DNA of 64,000 nt from Kiloniella majae (GTDB lineage Bacteria > Pseudomonadota > Alphaproteobacteria > Kiloniellales > Kiloniellaceae), in assembly GCF_002118315.1 (NCBI RefSeq), contig NZ_MTSZ01000009.1:59186-123185 (forward strand), given 5' to 3'. The position numbers were made by a program, and so were the translations under genes. Position 1 is the stretch's first letter; every line of letters starts with the position of its first letter. Below are positions 1 through 8,214 of this stretch, one piece after another. The notes below the pieces were generated by a model. That model did no database searches. It had not been told where the DNA came from and was given only the letters and a program-made list of their open reading frames with translations.

Positions 1-176
1 TCGCCATCTTCTCAGCCTTGTATCTTGATATGTAATATTAGTTGCAAATGAAACTAATGCAAGTTTAAACGAAAAAGAAGGATTTTTTGAAGGTAATATC
101 AATTAGTAATTTAATTAATAAATTCAATTTATTGCATTAATATCAATAGCTTTTTTGATGTATGGCATTTAAATTG

Positions 177-1151
177 TTAAGAAATAATGCGGCGACTTGT
201 TTTTGGTGCTTGTCCAAAACGGTTGCGATAGCTTCTGGCAAAAGATGTTGCCGAATTAAAGCCACAGCGTACAGCGATGTCGAGAATAGACAGGTCTGTT
301 TGTTTCAGTAATCTTTGCGCAATATCCAAGCGGTGATTTCTGTAATAGGTAGCTGGTGACGTCTTTAAATGTTTCTTGAAAAGTCGTTCAAGCTCTCTGA
401 CGGTAGAACCGATCTGATGTGCAAGTTCTGTTATAAGGAGTGGCGTTTCGATGGTTGCCTCCATCGTTTCTATTGCTTTGGTCAGAACTTTATTATTTCG
501 GATCTGCGGGTTATTAGAAATCAGTCGTTGTGGATTGTTTCCTTCTCGAAACCTTTGATAAATAAATATATCTGCAACATCCGTGGATAATTTCAAACCA
601 TGTTGAACCCTGATGAGTTGTAACATCATGTCCAGACTGGTTGTGCCCCCGCCTGATGTGAACCGGTTACGATCAACAATATAAAGATCCAATTCTGCCT
701 GTACATTAGGATAGGTCTCGGTAAAGCTTTCAAAGTTCTCCCAGTGTACAGTCGCTTTATAGCCGTCGAGAAGGCCGGCTTTAGCCAGAATTTCGCTTCC
801 TGCATCCATGCCGCCAAATTCGGTACCTTTTGAGCGAAGTCTTCGTAGAATTGCAGCTAATTTTTTTGTATTGCTCTCTTCCACATCATAACTGGCGCAA
901 ACGATCAAGACAGGAATGCTGTCGTCTAACGCAATTTCAGCATCAACATTAATGTCCATGCCGTTACTGGCGCGTACTGTTGAGCCATGAATGGAATATA
1001 ACTTCCATTCATATATCTTTTCGCCAACTTTGAAATTGGCAGCACGCAAGGGTTCCAAAGCTGAGGAAAAACAAAGCATGGAAAAACCCGGTACAAGCAA
1101 AAACGCTATTTTTTGGGGCTTAGATTCTGCTTCTTTTCCAAATAGATACAT
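177..1151 (-). CDS. cdhR: AraC-family regulator with DJ-1/PfpI domain (CdhR/GlxA type)
   Basis: The N-terminal half (about residues 15-180) is a DJ-1/class I glutamine amidotransferase-like sensor domain, starting with the FLLVPGFSMLCFSSALEPL strand-loop. The C-terminal third is a double helix-turn-helix AraC domain (ITELAHQIGSTVRELERLF, then LDIAVRCGFNSATSFARSYR). This is the GlxA/CdhR/GbdR layout, and GbdR and CdhR control glycine betaine and carnitine catabolism in Pseudomonas. The gene diverges from the dehydrocarnitine-cleavage gene at 1352, so it is the likely activator of the carnitine cluster. An in-frame TTG at 1172 would add seven residues. I prefer ATG at 1151 because a GAG-containing weak ribosome site precedes it and none precedes the TTG. 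The family call is firm; the carnitine ligand is inferred from position. Confidence 0.88.
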   Translation of the reverse strand: MYLFGKEAESKPQKIAFLLVPGFSMLCFSSALEPLRAANFKVGEKIYEWKLYSIHGSTVRASNGMDINVDAEIALDDSIPVLIVCASYDVEESNTKKLAAILRRLRSKGTEFGGMDAGSEILAKAGLLDGYKATVHWENFESFTETYPNVQAELDLYIVDRNRFTSGGGTTSLDMMLQLIRVQHGLKLSTDVADIFIYQRFREGNNPQRLISNNPQIRNNKVLTKAIETMEATIETPLLITELAHQIGSTVRELERLFKKHLKTSPATYYRNHRLDIAQRLLKQTDLSILDIAVRCGFNSATSFARSYRNRFGQAPKTSRRIIS

Positions 1152-1351
1152 CTTGGTGTTCTCATTTTTCAAGCATGGCGCTGAGTAAAATGTTTCATAA
1201 TTAGTGCAAAATGTAAATTGAGGAAAAGAAATAGATTTAAACTAAGAGAAAATAAAAGAGGTCATTTTTCGAAGAAGTGTTCTCTTAAAAATAAAACCAA
1301 AGATGGGCTGGCGCCCCAAAAAATTGGATGGACGCCAAAGAGGGAATTATT
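1152..1351. promoter_or_regulatory. Divergent cdhR/cdhC control region
   Basis: This AT-rich 200-base gap between divergent genes must hold both promoters. It contains an imperfect inverted repeat, TGGCGCCC (1309-1316) and GGACGCCA (1330-1337), separated by 13 bases and just upstream of the AGAGGGA ribosome site of the gene starting at 1352. The repeat could be an operator or a leader hairpin. No canonical promoter boxes were assigned. Confidence 0.4.
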
Positions 1352-2245
1352 ATGAATAATGAAGTTATCATCACCTGTCCTGTAACAGGTTCTGGCATAA
1401 AAAAAGACCGACATACGAATGTTCCGGTGACACCAGAAGAAATTTCTGATGCTGCAATAGAAGCCGCATTGGCTGGGGCTGCTATTGCCCACTTGCATGT
1501 TAGAAATCCGGATACGGGGCAAGCCAGTAATGACCTGGAACTTTACCAAGAAACAGTTGGTCTTCTTCGTGAGAAAATGGAGACAAAAGGCGTGGATGTT
1601 GTCATCAATATCACTGCAGGTATGGGGGGGGAGTTTGTACCCGACGCAACAAACCCAAATGTTGGCGGACCGGGAACTGATATGCTCAGTCCCGTTGATC
1701 GTCTCAAACATATTGATGCTATTCGCCCCGAAATTTGCACCTTTGACTGCGGATCATTGAACTTTAGTGACTACGCCTATGTTTCAACGCCGGATATGCT
1801 GCGTGAAATGGCTGCAATCATTCAAAAGATGGGGGTTAAGCCCGAAATTGAAGCTTTTGAATTTGGTCATATCTGGATGGCAAAGCAGTTAATGTCAGAA
1901 GGCCTGATTGATGCACCACCTCTGTTTCAGCTTTGTCTCGGTATCCCCTTTGCTGCGGAGGCAAATGGTGAAACCATGCTTGCGATGCGTAACATGCTTC
2001 CGGAAGGGGCAAATTGGGGTGCTTTCGGGGTTGGCCCAACCCAAATGGCGATGGCTGCACAGTCAGTCATCTTTGGTGGTCATGTTCGCGTTGGTCTGGA
2101 AGATAATCTCTATCTGGAACGGGGCGTTCTTGCTAGCAATGGGCAACTGGTGAGCAGAGCCAAGGAAATCATTGAGCGGATGGGGGCAAAAACACTTACG
2201 GCTGAAGAAGCTCGTAAGAAATTCAATGCTGTCAAACAGTCTTAA
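1352..2245 (+). CDS. cdhC: 3-dehydrocarnitine cleavage enzyme (BKACE/DUF849)
   Basis: The protein starts NNEVIITCPVTGSG and carries HLHVRNP (a His-x-His zinc site) and FEFGHIW, all typical of beta-keto acid cleavage enzymes. These zinc enzymes condense a beta-keto acid with acetyl-CoA, giving acetoacetate and a new acyl-CoA. In carnitine catabolism the substrate is 3-dehydrocarnitine and the product is betainyl-CoA. The length (297 residues) is normal. An upstream ATG at 1328 would add eight residues; ATG 1352 is preferred because AGAGGGA sits at the right spacing. The next gene, 43 bases on, encodes carnitine dehydrogenase fused to a thioesterase, so the three Pseudomonas functions CdhA, CdhB and CdhC sit side by side. 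The family is certain, and the substrate is strongly supported by context. Confidence 0.9.
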   Translation: MNNEVIITCPVTGSGIKKDRHTNVPVTPEEISDAAIEAALAGAAIAHLHVRNPDTGQASNDLELYQETVGLLREKMETKGVDVVINITAGMGGEFVPDATNPNVGGPGTDMLSPVDRLKHIDAIRPEICTFDCGSLNFSDYAYVSTPDMLREMAAIIQKMGVKPEIEAFEFGHIWMAKQLMSEGLIDAPPLFQLCLGIPFAAEANGETMLAMRNMLPEGANWGAFGVGPTQMAMAAQSVIFGGHVRVGLEDNLYLERGVLASNGQLVSRAKEIIERMGAKTLTAEEARKKFNAVKQS

Positions 2246-2288
2246 ATAATAATTCTTAGATATATAAATTAGAACAGGGTGTTGGAAA

Positions 2289-3785
2289 ATGGCACGTGAA
2301 ATCAGAACAGTTGCTATCGTTGGAGCCGGTGTTATCGGGGCCGGGTGGGCTGCGCGATGTCTCCATCGGGGAATTGATGTCATTGTGACCGATGTTTCAG
2401 CCGATGCAGAACGTGGCCTGAGAGAAGTTGTGTCTAATGCTGAACCTGCTTTAAATCAGCTTAGTCTTGCCCCTCGTACGGTGAAGGGCACACTTACTTT
2501 TACGACGAACCTTGCAGAGGCTGTCTCGAAAGCTGATTTTGTTCAGGAAAATGCGCCTGAACGGGAAGATCTTAAAAGAAACCTTCTTGCTGAGATAAGT
2601 AAACACGCGGCACATGATGTTATTATTGCATCCAGTTCTTCTGGTTTACTTCCGTCCATCATTCAGGCTGATTGTATCCATCCTGAACGTGTTCTGATCG
2701 GTCATCCTTTCAATCCTGTTTACCTCTTGCCACTGGTTGAGGTTCTTGGAGGGGAAAAAACAGAGACCCAATTCATTGAAGACGCGATGGTGTTTTATAG
2801 CTCTATCGGAATGAAGCCCCTTAAGGTTCGCAAGGAAATAGAAGGTTATATTTCAGACCGCCTTCAAGAGGCTTTATGGCGTGAAGCTTTGCACATGGTT
2901 GCTGATGGTGTTGCCACAACGGATGAAATTGATCAGGCAGTTATATATGGACCGGGGCTGCGCTGGGCTTTTATGGGAACCTGCCTCACATTTCATCTAG
3001 CTGGCGGAGAACAGGGAATGCGCCATATGCTGGAACAGTTCGGTCCAGCACTTGAGTTGCCCTGGACAAAATTAAAAGCGCCGGAACTTACGGATCAGCT
3101 TATCGACCGAATGGTAGAGGGCACGCAAGAGCAAGCAGATGGCTATTCTATCCGTGATCTCGAACAGCTGCGAGATAATTGCCTAGTGTCTATTATGCAA
3201 TCTTTGCGCAGCTTTAACTATGCCTCAGGGAAAGTGCTCAAGGAAGATGATGAGCGACAATATGAGCAAACGTCTGGCTCTACAGAGTGGACTGATGGGG
3301 ATGATTTGAGCCAGCCTCTGGATCTTCACGGGGATAAAGTTCATCCCGAGTGGGTTGATTATAATAATCATATGACTGAGTCCCGGTATTTACAGGTTTT
3401 TGGCGATGCTTCAGATGCGTTGTTTCGGTATGTCGGGGTAAATGCGGAATATCATGCCAATGGAAATTCCTATTATACGGTCGAAACTCATATCAATAAT
3501 ATTTTGGAAGTTGCGGTGCACGAGCCTTTGCGGGTGACAACACAATTACTTGGACTGGATGACAAGCGCCTCCATTTTTACCATCGAATGTATAACTCAA
3601 AAGATAACAGTTTGTTAGCTACAGCTGAGCAAATGGTTTTGCATGTTGATATGAAAGCCGGGAAGGCCTGCCCAGCCAAACCTGAAATACTGAATGTTTT
3701 AGGGAAAATACTGAATGCACATAAAAAACTGCCCGCGCCCGAACGCCTTAGTCGGCAAATGATGGTGCCACCACCTAAACAATAA
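2289..3785 (+). CDS. cdhA: L-carnitine dehydrogenase fused to betainyl-CoA thioesterase
   Basis: Residues 1-320 are a 3-hydroxyacyl-CoA-dehydrogenase-fold L-carnitine dehydrogenase. It has the NAD-binding loop VGAGVIGAGWAA (11-22), SSSSG near 115-119 and GHPFNP near 139-144. Residues 345-480 form a hotdog thioesterase with the VDYNNHM catalytic-Asp motif at 356-362. The first domain oxidises L-carnitine to 3-dehydrocarnitine. The second should hydrolyse the betainyl-CoA made by the preceding gene product to free glycine betaine. Separate proteins do these jobs in Pseudomonas, while fused versions are known in rhizobia. The domains are joined by an acidic, Ser/Thr-rich linker at about 318-345. 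The C-terminus ends in a basic, Pro-rich tail of unknown role. Confidence 0.9.
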   Translation: MAREIRTVAIVGAGVIGAGWAARCLHRGIDVIVTDVSADAERGLREVVSNAEPALNQLSLAPRTVKGTLTFTTNLAEAVSKADFVQENAPEREDLKRNLLAEISKHAAHDVIIASSSSGLLPSIIQADCIHPERVLIGHPFNPVYLLPLVEVLGGEKTETQFIEDAMVFYSSIGMKPLKVRKEIEGYISDRLQEALWREALHMVADGVATTDEIDQAVIYGPGLRWAFMGTCLTFHLAGGEQGMRHMLEQFGPALELPWTKLKAPELTDQLIDRMVEGTQEQADGYSIRDLEQLRDNCLVSIMQSLRSFNYASGKVLKEDDERQYEQTSGSTEWTDGDDLSQPLDLHGDKVHPEWVDYNNHMTESRYLQVFGDASDALFRYVGVNAEYHANGNSYYTVETHINNILEVAVHEPLRVTTQLLGLDDKRLHFYHRMYNSKDNSLLATAEQMVLHVDMKAGKACPAKPEILNVLGKILNAHKKLPAPERLSRQMMVPPPKQ

Positions 3786-3846
3786 ACATAACTGTTGATC
3801 CGATTTTGTTAATAAAAATCTAATCGACAAATAAGTGCAGATACCG

Positions 3847-3963
3847 GTGTCGTCATGACACTCGGAAGTAATGACATTTAATTTACGTTGGTAATCAGGG
3901 TTGATTTTCAACGTGGAAATGCCTGCTTATGTCCTGATTTCGTTACAAAACCATAAATCAGGA
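3847..3963. promoter_or_regulatory. Two inverted repeats upstream of the acyl-CoA dehydrogenase
   Basis: The 204-base gap after the dehydrogenase-thioesterase gene holds two clear inverted repeats. The first is GTGTC-GTCAT-GACAC at 3847-3861. The second has perfect 9-base arms, TCCTGATTT (3932-3940) and AAATCAGGA (3955-3963), around a 14-base loop. No T-run follows the second repeat, so it is not a classical terminator. An operator or an mRNA leader hairpin for the second half of the cluster is more likely. Confidence 0.5.
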
Positions 3964-3989
3964 ACGGTTAAGGTTTAGGGAGAAGTAAT

Positions 3990-5150
3990 ATGGATTTTGG
4001 TCTTTCGCAAGAACAACAAATGGTTGTTGATACCGTCCGGGATTTTGTTGAAAAGGAACTGTACCCCCATGAAAATACTGTCGAAGAGTTGGGGTATGTG
4101 CCGTCTGAACTGACTAGGGAAATTCGTCAGAAAGTTCTGGATTTGGGCTTTTATGCGGCAAATATCCCCGAAGAATTCGGGGGTGGTGGATTGGACTATG
4201 TCACCATGTCCCTACTTGAGAGAGAACTAGGGCGTGCTTCTCAGGCATTGAGTGTTATTTTTGGGCGTCCTTCTAATATTCTTTGCGGCTGTAAAGGCGA
4301 ACAGGTTGAAAAATATCTTATGCCAGCTATTCGCGGAGAAAAGATAGACTGTATCGCGATGACCGAACCAGATGCGGGATCAGATGTAAGGTCAATGAAG
4401 GCATCAGCCGTCAAAGATGGGGATGACTGGATACTTAATGGCACCAAGCATTTCATAACACACGCTGATGAAGCTGATTTTGCGATCGTTTTTATTGCAA
4501 CAGGGGAAGAAGAGACGCCTAGAGGTAAGAAAAAACAGATTACCTGTTTCCTTGTTGATCGCGGTACACCGGGATTTGAAATTCGAGAAGGTTATAAATG
4601 CGTATCACATCGCGGGTACAATAATTCCATTCTTAATTTTGATAACTGCCGTATTCCTGCCTCGCAAATACTCGGGGAGGAAGGGAAAGGTTTTGACGAG
4701 GCGAACACATGGTTAGGTGCCACAAGGTTGACTGTGGCTGCGATGTCTGTCGGCCGAGCGCAGCGTTGTTTTGATTTGGCTGTTAATTGGGCTGCTGAGC
4801 GAAAACAGTTTGGGCAAGCAATTGGTAAGTTCCAGGGTGTCTCTTTCAAATTGGCTGATATGGCTACAGATATTCAGGCTGCTGAATACTTAACCATGGG
4901 CGCAGCCTGGAAACTGGATAAGGATCTTCCCGCAGATCAGGACATTGCCATGGCAAAAGTTCATGCGACAGAAATGCTGGCCAGAGTGACAGATGAAAGT
5001 CTTCAAATCTTTGGCGGGATGGGTTTGATGACCGAACTTCCAATCGAGCGGTTTTGGCGCGACGCCCGGGTTGAGCGGATCTGGGACGGAACCAGTGAAA
5101 TTCAACGCCATATCATTTCTCGGGGCTTGCTTAGACCTCTTGGCGCGTGA
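3990..5150 (+). CDS. Acyl-CoA dehydrogenase (probable gamma-butyrobetainyl-CoA dehydrogenase)
   Basis: A full-length flavin acyl-CoA dehydrogenase of 386 residues, with CIAMTEPDAGSDVRSMKASA (FAD/substrate loop), RKQFGQAIGKFQ, and the C-terminal RIWDGTSEIQRHI signature. Flanked by carnitine genes and followed directly by an acyl-CoA ligase and a CaiD-like hydratase, it most likely oxidises gamma-butyrobetainyl-CoA to crotonobetainyl-CoA with electron-transfer flavoprotein as acceptor. It is not a close CaiA look-alike. The residue where medium-chain dehydrogenases carry the catalytic Glu (as in YEGTSQIQ) is Asp here (WDGTSEIQ), and the alternative base position used by isovaleryl-CoA dehydrogenase appears to be Thr. 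GGGAGAAGT precedes the ATG. The family is certain; the substrate is inferred. Confidence 0.85.
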   Translation: MDFGLSQEQQMVVDTVRDFVEKELYPHENTVEELGYVPSELTREIRQKVLDLGFYAANIPEEFGGGGLDYVTMSLLERELGRASQALSVIFGRPSNILCGCKGEQVEKYLMPAIRGEKIDCIAMTEPDAGSDVRSMKASAVKDGDDWILNGTKHFITHADEADFAIVFIATGEEETPRGKKKQITCFLVDRGTPGFEIREGYKCVSHRGYNNSILNFDNCRIPASQILGEEGKGFDEANTWLGATRLTVAAMSVGRAQRCFDLAVNWAAERKQFGQAIGKFQGVSFKLADMATDIQAAEYLTMGAAWKLDKDLPADQDIAMAKVHATEMLARVTDESLQIFGGMGLMTELPIERFWRDARVERIWDGTSEIQRHIISRGLLRPLGA

Positions 5151-5182
5151 TTGACCTCGTCATTGATCTGGAGGGTTCTGTA

Positions 5183-7261
5183 ATGTCAAAGTCAGCAAAT
5201 ATAAAACGGCTTCTTTGTCCTGAAAACATAGCTGTTGTTGGTGGAGCTGAGGCAGCTGAAGTCATTCGGCAAAGTCGTAAAACGGGTTTTCAGGGTGAAA
5301 TTTGGGCCGTTAATGCGCGAAGAAGTGAGATTGAGGGGCTAAAGTGCTTTGCATCGGTAAAAGACCTGCCAACCGCACCTGATGCAGCTTTTGTCGCAAT
5401 ACCTCGCGAGCCGGCAATATCCGTGATTAAAGATCTGGAGAAGATGGGGGCAGGTGGTGTAATTTGTTATGCATCTGGCTTTTCCGAAACTTCCGATGGT
5501 CAAGAGTATCATACAGATCTTATGAACAGCGTTGGCGATTTGGCTTTGGTTGGTCCGAATTGCTACGGTATCCTAAATTATCTGGATGGGGCTGCCCTTT
5601 GGCCTGATCATCATGGCGGGCAGCATGTTGATAAGGGCGTTGCGATCATTACCCAAAGTGGAAATATTGGGATAAGCCTGACAATGCAGGAAAGATCTCT
5701 GCCAGTTGCCTATATGATTTCTGTCGGAAACCAGGCCGTTTTATCTATATCTGATTACATAGATGCACTTTGCGATGATGATCGCGTGACCGCAATAGGC
5801 CTTCATATGGAAGGTGTTGATGATGTCTCTGAATTCTGTGGCGCCGTGAATAAAGCTCGAAGTAAGGGCATACCAGTCATTGCCTTGAAATCAGGTGGAT
5901 CCGATATTGGAGCTGAGATAGCATTGAGCCATACCTCTACTCTTGCCGGATCTGATGAACTTTATAGTTCATTGTTTCAACGCATTGGGATTGCCCGTGT
6001 TCGAACGCTCAGTGAAATGATCGAAACCCTGAAGCTCCTTCATGTGGCCGGACCTCTTTCGGGTAATAATATATCATCTCTTAGTTGTTCCGGGGGGGAT
6101 GCAGCTTTGATTGCTGATTTTGGAAGTCAGCTTGGGTTAAAGTTCAACCCTATCCCGGATGTTCAGGCATCGCAGTTGCAGAAGCAACTTGGCGACAGGG
6201 TTTCTATATCAAACCCTTTTGATTATCACACCTATATCTGGGGAAATATTGAAGAAAAAACCAACTGTTTTACGCGCGTTATGCAAGGTGGATATGATAT
6301 CAGTCTTTTGATTTTGGATTATCCAAAAAGCGATTTGAGCGAAGCCCATGAGTGGGATATTGCCTTGGATGCGATGATTGCCGCGCAGAGAAAGTCAGGG
6401 CATCAAGCTGCTGTTCTTGCAACATTGCCAGAAAATCTTCCGGCAAAAGCAAGGTCCACTTTAATCAGAAATAACGTGGTGCCACTACAGGGCGTCGAAG
6501 ATGGATTAAAATCAATCTCATCTGCGGCATGGATATCTTCCAGATGGAAGGAGCTTACGAATAATAACGTATCTTCTATTGTCGAAAAGCCCTCTGAGAT
6601 AGAAGGTGAAATCGTTTTGCTTGATGAAGCCCAGGCTAAGTCAATTCTAAACGAATATGGACTTCCAATCCCCAAAAGTGAGACGGTTTCTATTTTAGAA
6701 GCAGGTTTTGTCGCAGAACAAATTGGTTTTCCGGTTGTTGTTAAAGCTGTGAGTGCTGATCTTGCACACAAGACAGAGGCTGGTGGTGTTGCTTTGAACT
6801 TGCAAAGCGTAGCAGATGTAACATGTGCTGCGGAAAGAATGGCACATCTATCTGACGACGTTCTTGTTGAAAGTATGATCACAGATATTGTCGCTGAAGT
6901 TATTGTCGGGGTGACGCGAGATCCTCAATTCGGGCTTTCGCTTGTCGTTGGTTCCGGTGGTGTTTGGGTTGAACTGATGCAGGATGCAATACCGTTACTG
7001 TTGCCTGTCTCTCGTGATGATATCCATGTCGCTTTGAAGAAACTCAAACTCTACAAGTTATTGGAAGGCTACCGTGGCCAACCTGTCGGCGATATAGATG
7101 CATTGATAAATACGATCTTATCGGTTGCAGATTTTGCCCGGCATAATGAAAAGAATCTTGTCGAAATGGATTTAAACCCGGTTATGGTTCTCCCAAAGGG
7201 GAAAGGCATTGTTATAGCAGATGCCATGATCCGCATGGCTTCAGAAGAAAGAGTGAATTGA
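5183..7261 (+). CDS. NDP-forming acyl-CoA synthetase (fused alpha/beta), probable betaine-acyl CoA ligase
   Basis: The order is a CoA-binding Rossmann domain, a CoA-ligase domain with the phosphohistidine site [11 protein letters not shown] (His about 250), and a C-terminal ATP-grasp domain from about residue 480 ([22 protein letters not shown]). This is the fused acetate-CoA ligase (ADP-forming)/Pat-like family, without the acetyltransferase domain found in Pat. Such enzymes make acyl-CoA through an acyl phosphate and phosphohistidine. Here it is the only CoA-activating gene of the carnitine cluster, taking the place of the AMP-forming CaiC or CoA-transferase CaiB, so gamma-butyrobetaine, crotonobetaine or carnitine are the plausible substrates. 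A GTG at 5147 overlaps the previous stop. ATG at 5183 is preferred because GGAGGG lies just before it. The stop overlaps the next ATG (TGATG). Confidence 0.85.
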   Translation: MSKSANIKRLLCPENIAVVGGAEAAEVIRQSRKTGFQGEIWAVNARRSEIEGLKCFASVKDLPTAPDAAFVAIPREPAISVIKDLEKMGAGGVICYASGFSETSDGQEYHTDLMNSVGDLALVGPNCYGILNYLDGAALWPDHHGGQHVDKGVAIITQSGNIGISLTMQERSLPVAYMISVGNQAVLSISDYIDALCDDDRVTAIGLHMEGVDDVSEFCGAVNKARSKGIPVIALKSGGSDIGAEIALSHTSTLAGSDELYSSLFQRIGIARVRTLSEMIETLKLLHVAGPLSGNNISSLSCSGGDAALIADFGSQLGLKFNPIPDVQASQLQKQLGDRVSISNPFDYHTYIWGNIEEKTNCFTRVMQGGYDISLLILDYPKSDLSEAHEWDIALDAMIAAQRKSGHQAAVLATLPENLPAKARSTLIRNNVVPLQGVEDGLKSISSAAWISSRWKELTNNNVSSIVEKPSEIEGEIVLLDEAQAKSILNEYGLPIPKSETVSILEAGFVAEQIGFPVVVKAVSADLAHKTEAGGVALNLQSVADVTCAAERMAHLSDDVLVESMITDIVAEVIVGVTRDPQFGLSLVVGSGGVWVELMQDAIPLLLPVSRDDIHVALKKLKLYKLLEGYRGQPVGDIDALINTILSVADFARHNEKNLVEMDLNPVMVLPKGKGIVIADAMIRMASEERVN

Positions 7262-8043
7262 TGTCTGATGTAGTAAAAGTTGAGAGACGAGGGGCCGTTC
7301 TGGAAGTGACACTGGATCGCCCAAAAGCAAATGCCATTGATGCTGAAACAAGCAAGGCAATGGGGAAAGTCTTTTGCGAGTTTCGTGATGATCCCGGACT
7401 TCGGGTTGCAATTTTAACTGGTGGCGGTGAAAAGTTTTTTTCTGCAGGGTGGGATCTGGTTGCCAGTAGCGAGGGGGAGGCCCCTGATACTGACTATGGT
7501 CCCGGAGGATTTGCCGGAATAACAGAGCTCCATGATTGCTATAAGCCAATTATTGCGGCTGTGAATGGCATGGCTGTTGGTGGCGGTTTTGAGTTAGCAC
7601 TTGCCGCTGACTTTATTATTGCAGCAGATCATGCTCAATTTTTCTTGCCAGAAGCAAAGGTTGGCTTGATTGCTGATGCAGCATCTTTCCGTCTTCCTAA
7701 AAGGCTTCCCAGAGCAATTGCTATGGAATTACTTTTAACTGGGCGACGCATGGATGCAAACGAAGCAACGCAATGGGGGCTGGTGAATAAAGTTGTGCCA
7801 AGCGAAGACCTTATGACAGCAGCCAGAGCATTCGCTGATGAGATTTTAGAAGCCGCCCCTTTGTCTGTTATGGCAGTCAAAGAGGTTTTGCAAAAAACAT
7901 CCGGTCTTGATGATGAAGCTTGCTATCGAGATATGCGCGCAGGGAAATGGCAATATTATGAAAAAATGCTTTGCAGCGAAGACTCTAAAGAAGGCTCACG
8001 TGCTTTTGTTGAAAAAAGATCTCCTGTCTGGAAAGGTAAGTAA
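7261..8043 (+). CDS. caiD: Crotonobetainyl-CoA hydratase (CaiD-like enoyl-CoA hydratase)
   Basis: A 260-residue crotonase that follows E. coli CaiD closely along its length: [44 protein letters not shown], and a C-terminal [12 protein letters not shown]. Both conserved acidic positions remain, in [14 protein letters not shown] and [10 protein letters not shown]. It should interconvert crotonobetainyl-CoA and L-carnitinyl-CoA. Translation is coupled to the preceding ligase (overlapping stop and ATG at 7259-7263). A TTG three bases upstream is an unnecessary alternative start. No carnitinyl-CoA hydrolase or transferase is visible nearby. Releasing free L-carnitine for the dehydrogenase would need reversal by the ligase or an enzyme elsewhere. 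Confidence 0.93.
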   Translation: MSDVVKVERRGAVLEVTLDRPKANAIDAETSKAMGKVFCEFRDDPGLRVAILTGGGEKFFSAGWDLVASSEGEAPDTDYGPGGFAGITELHDCYKPIIAAVNGMAVGGGFELALAADFIIAADHAQFFLPEAKVGLIADAASFRLPKRLPRAIAMELLLTGRRMDANEATQWGLVNKVVPSEDLMTAARAFADEILEAAPLSVMAVKEVLQKTSGLDDEACYRDMRAGKWQYYEKMLCSEDSKEGSRAFVEKRSPVWKGK

Positions 8044-8214
8044 TTTAATTATATCAATAACATATGGTCTTTTAGACAAATCATCACACCTCTAGTAACA
8101 AATATAACGATGTCTTATTTGAATTAGGCAAAATATAGTTTGAAATACGTGAAATTTTGCTCATAAATGAAAAAAGAAATTCATTTAAGTGCGTAATTTT
8201 TCAGGTTTTGAGCC

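Noticed and set aside
1309..1337. Inverted repeat TGGCGCCC/GGACGCCA before cdhC as a firm operator
   Set aside because: One mismatch, a long spacer and no second copy; kept only as a remark in the intergenic entry.
5147..7261. Reading the 704-codon frame as succinyl-CoA synthetase or a Pat acetyltransferase
   Set aside because: Alpha-like and beta-like parts are fused in the order of ADP-forming acetate-CoA ligases, and there is no GNAT acetyltransferase domain.
8128..8160. Inverted repeat GCAAAAT/ATTTTGC before the GMC oxidoreductase gene
   Set aside because: Seven-base A/T-rich arms with a long spacer are weak evidence for an operator or hairpin.
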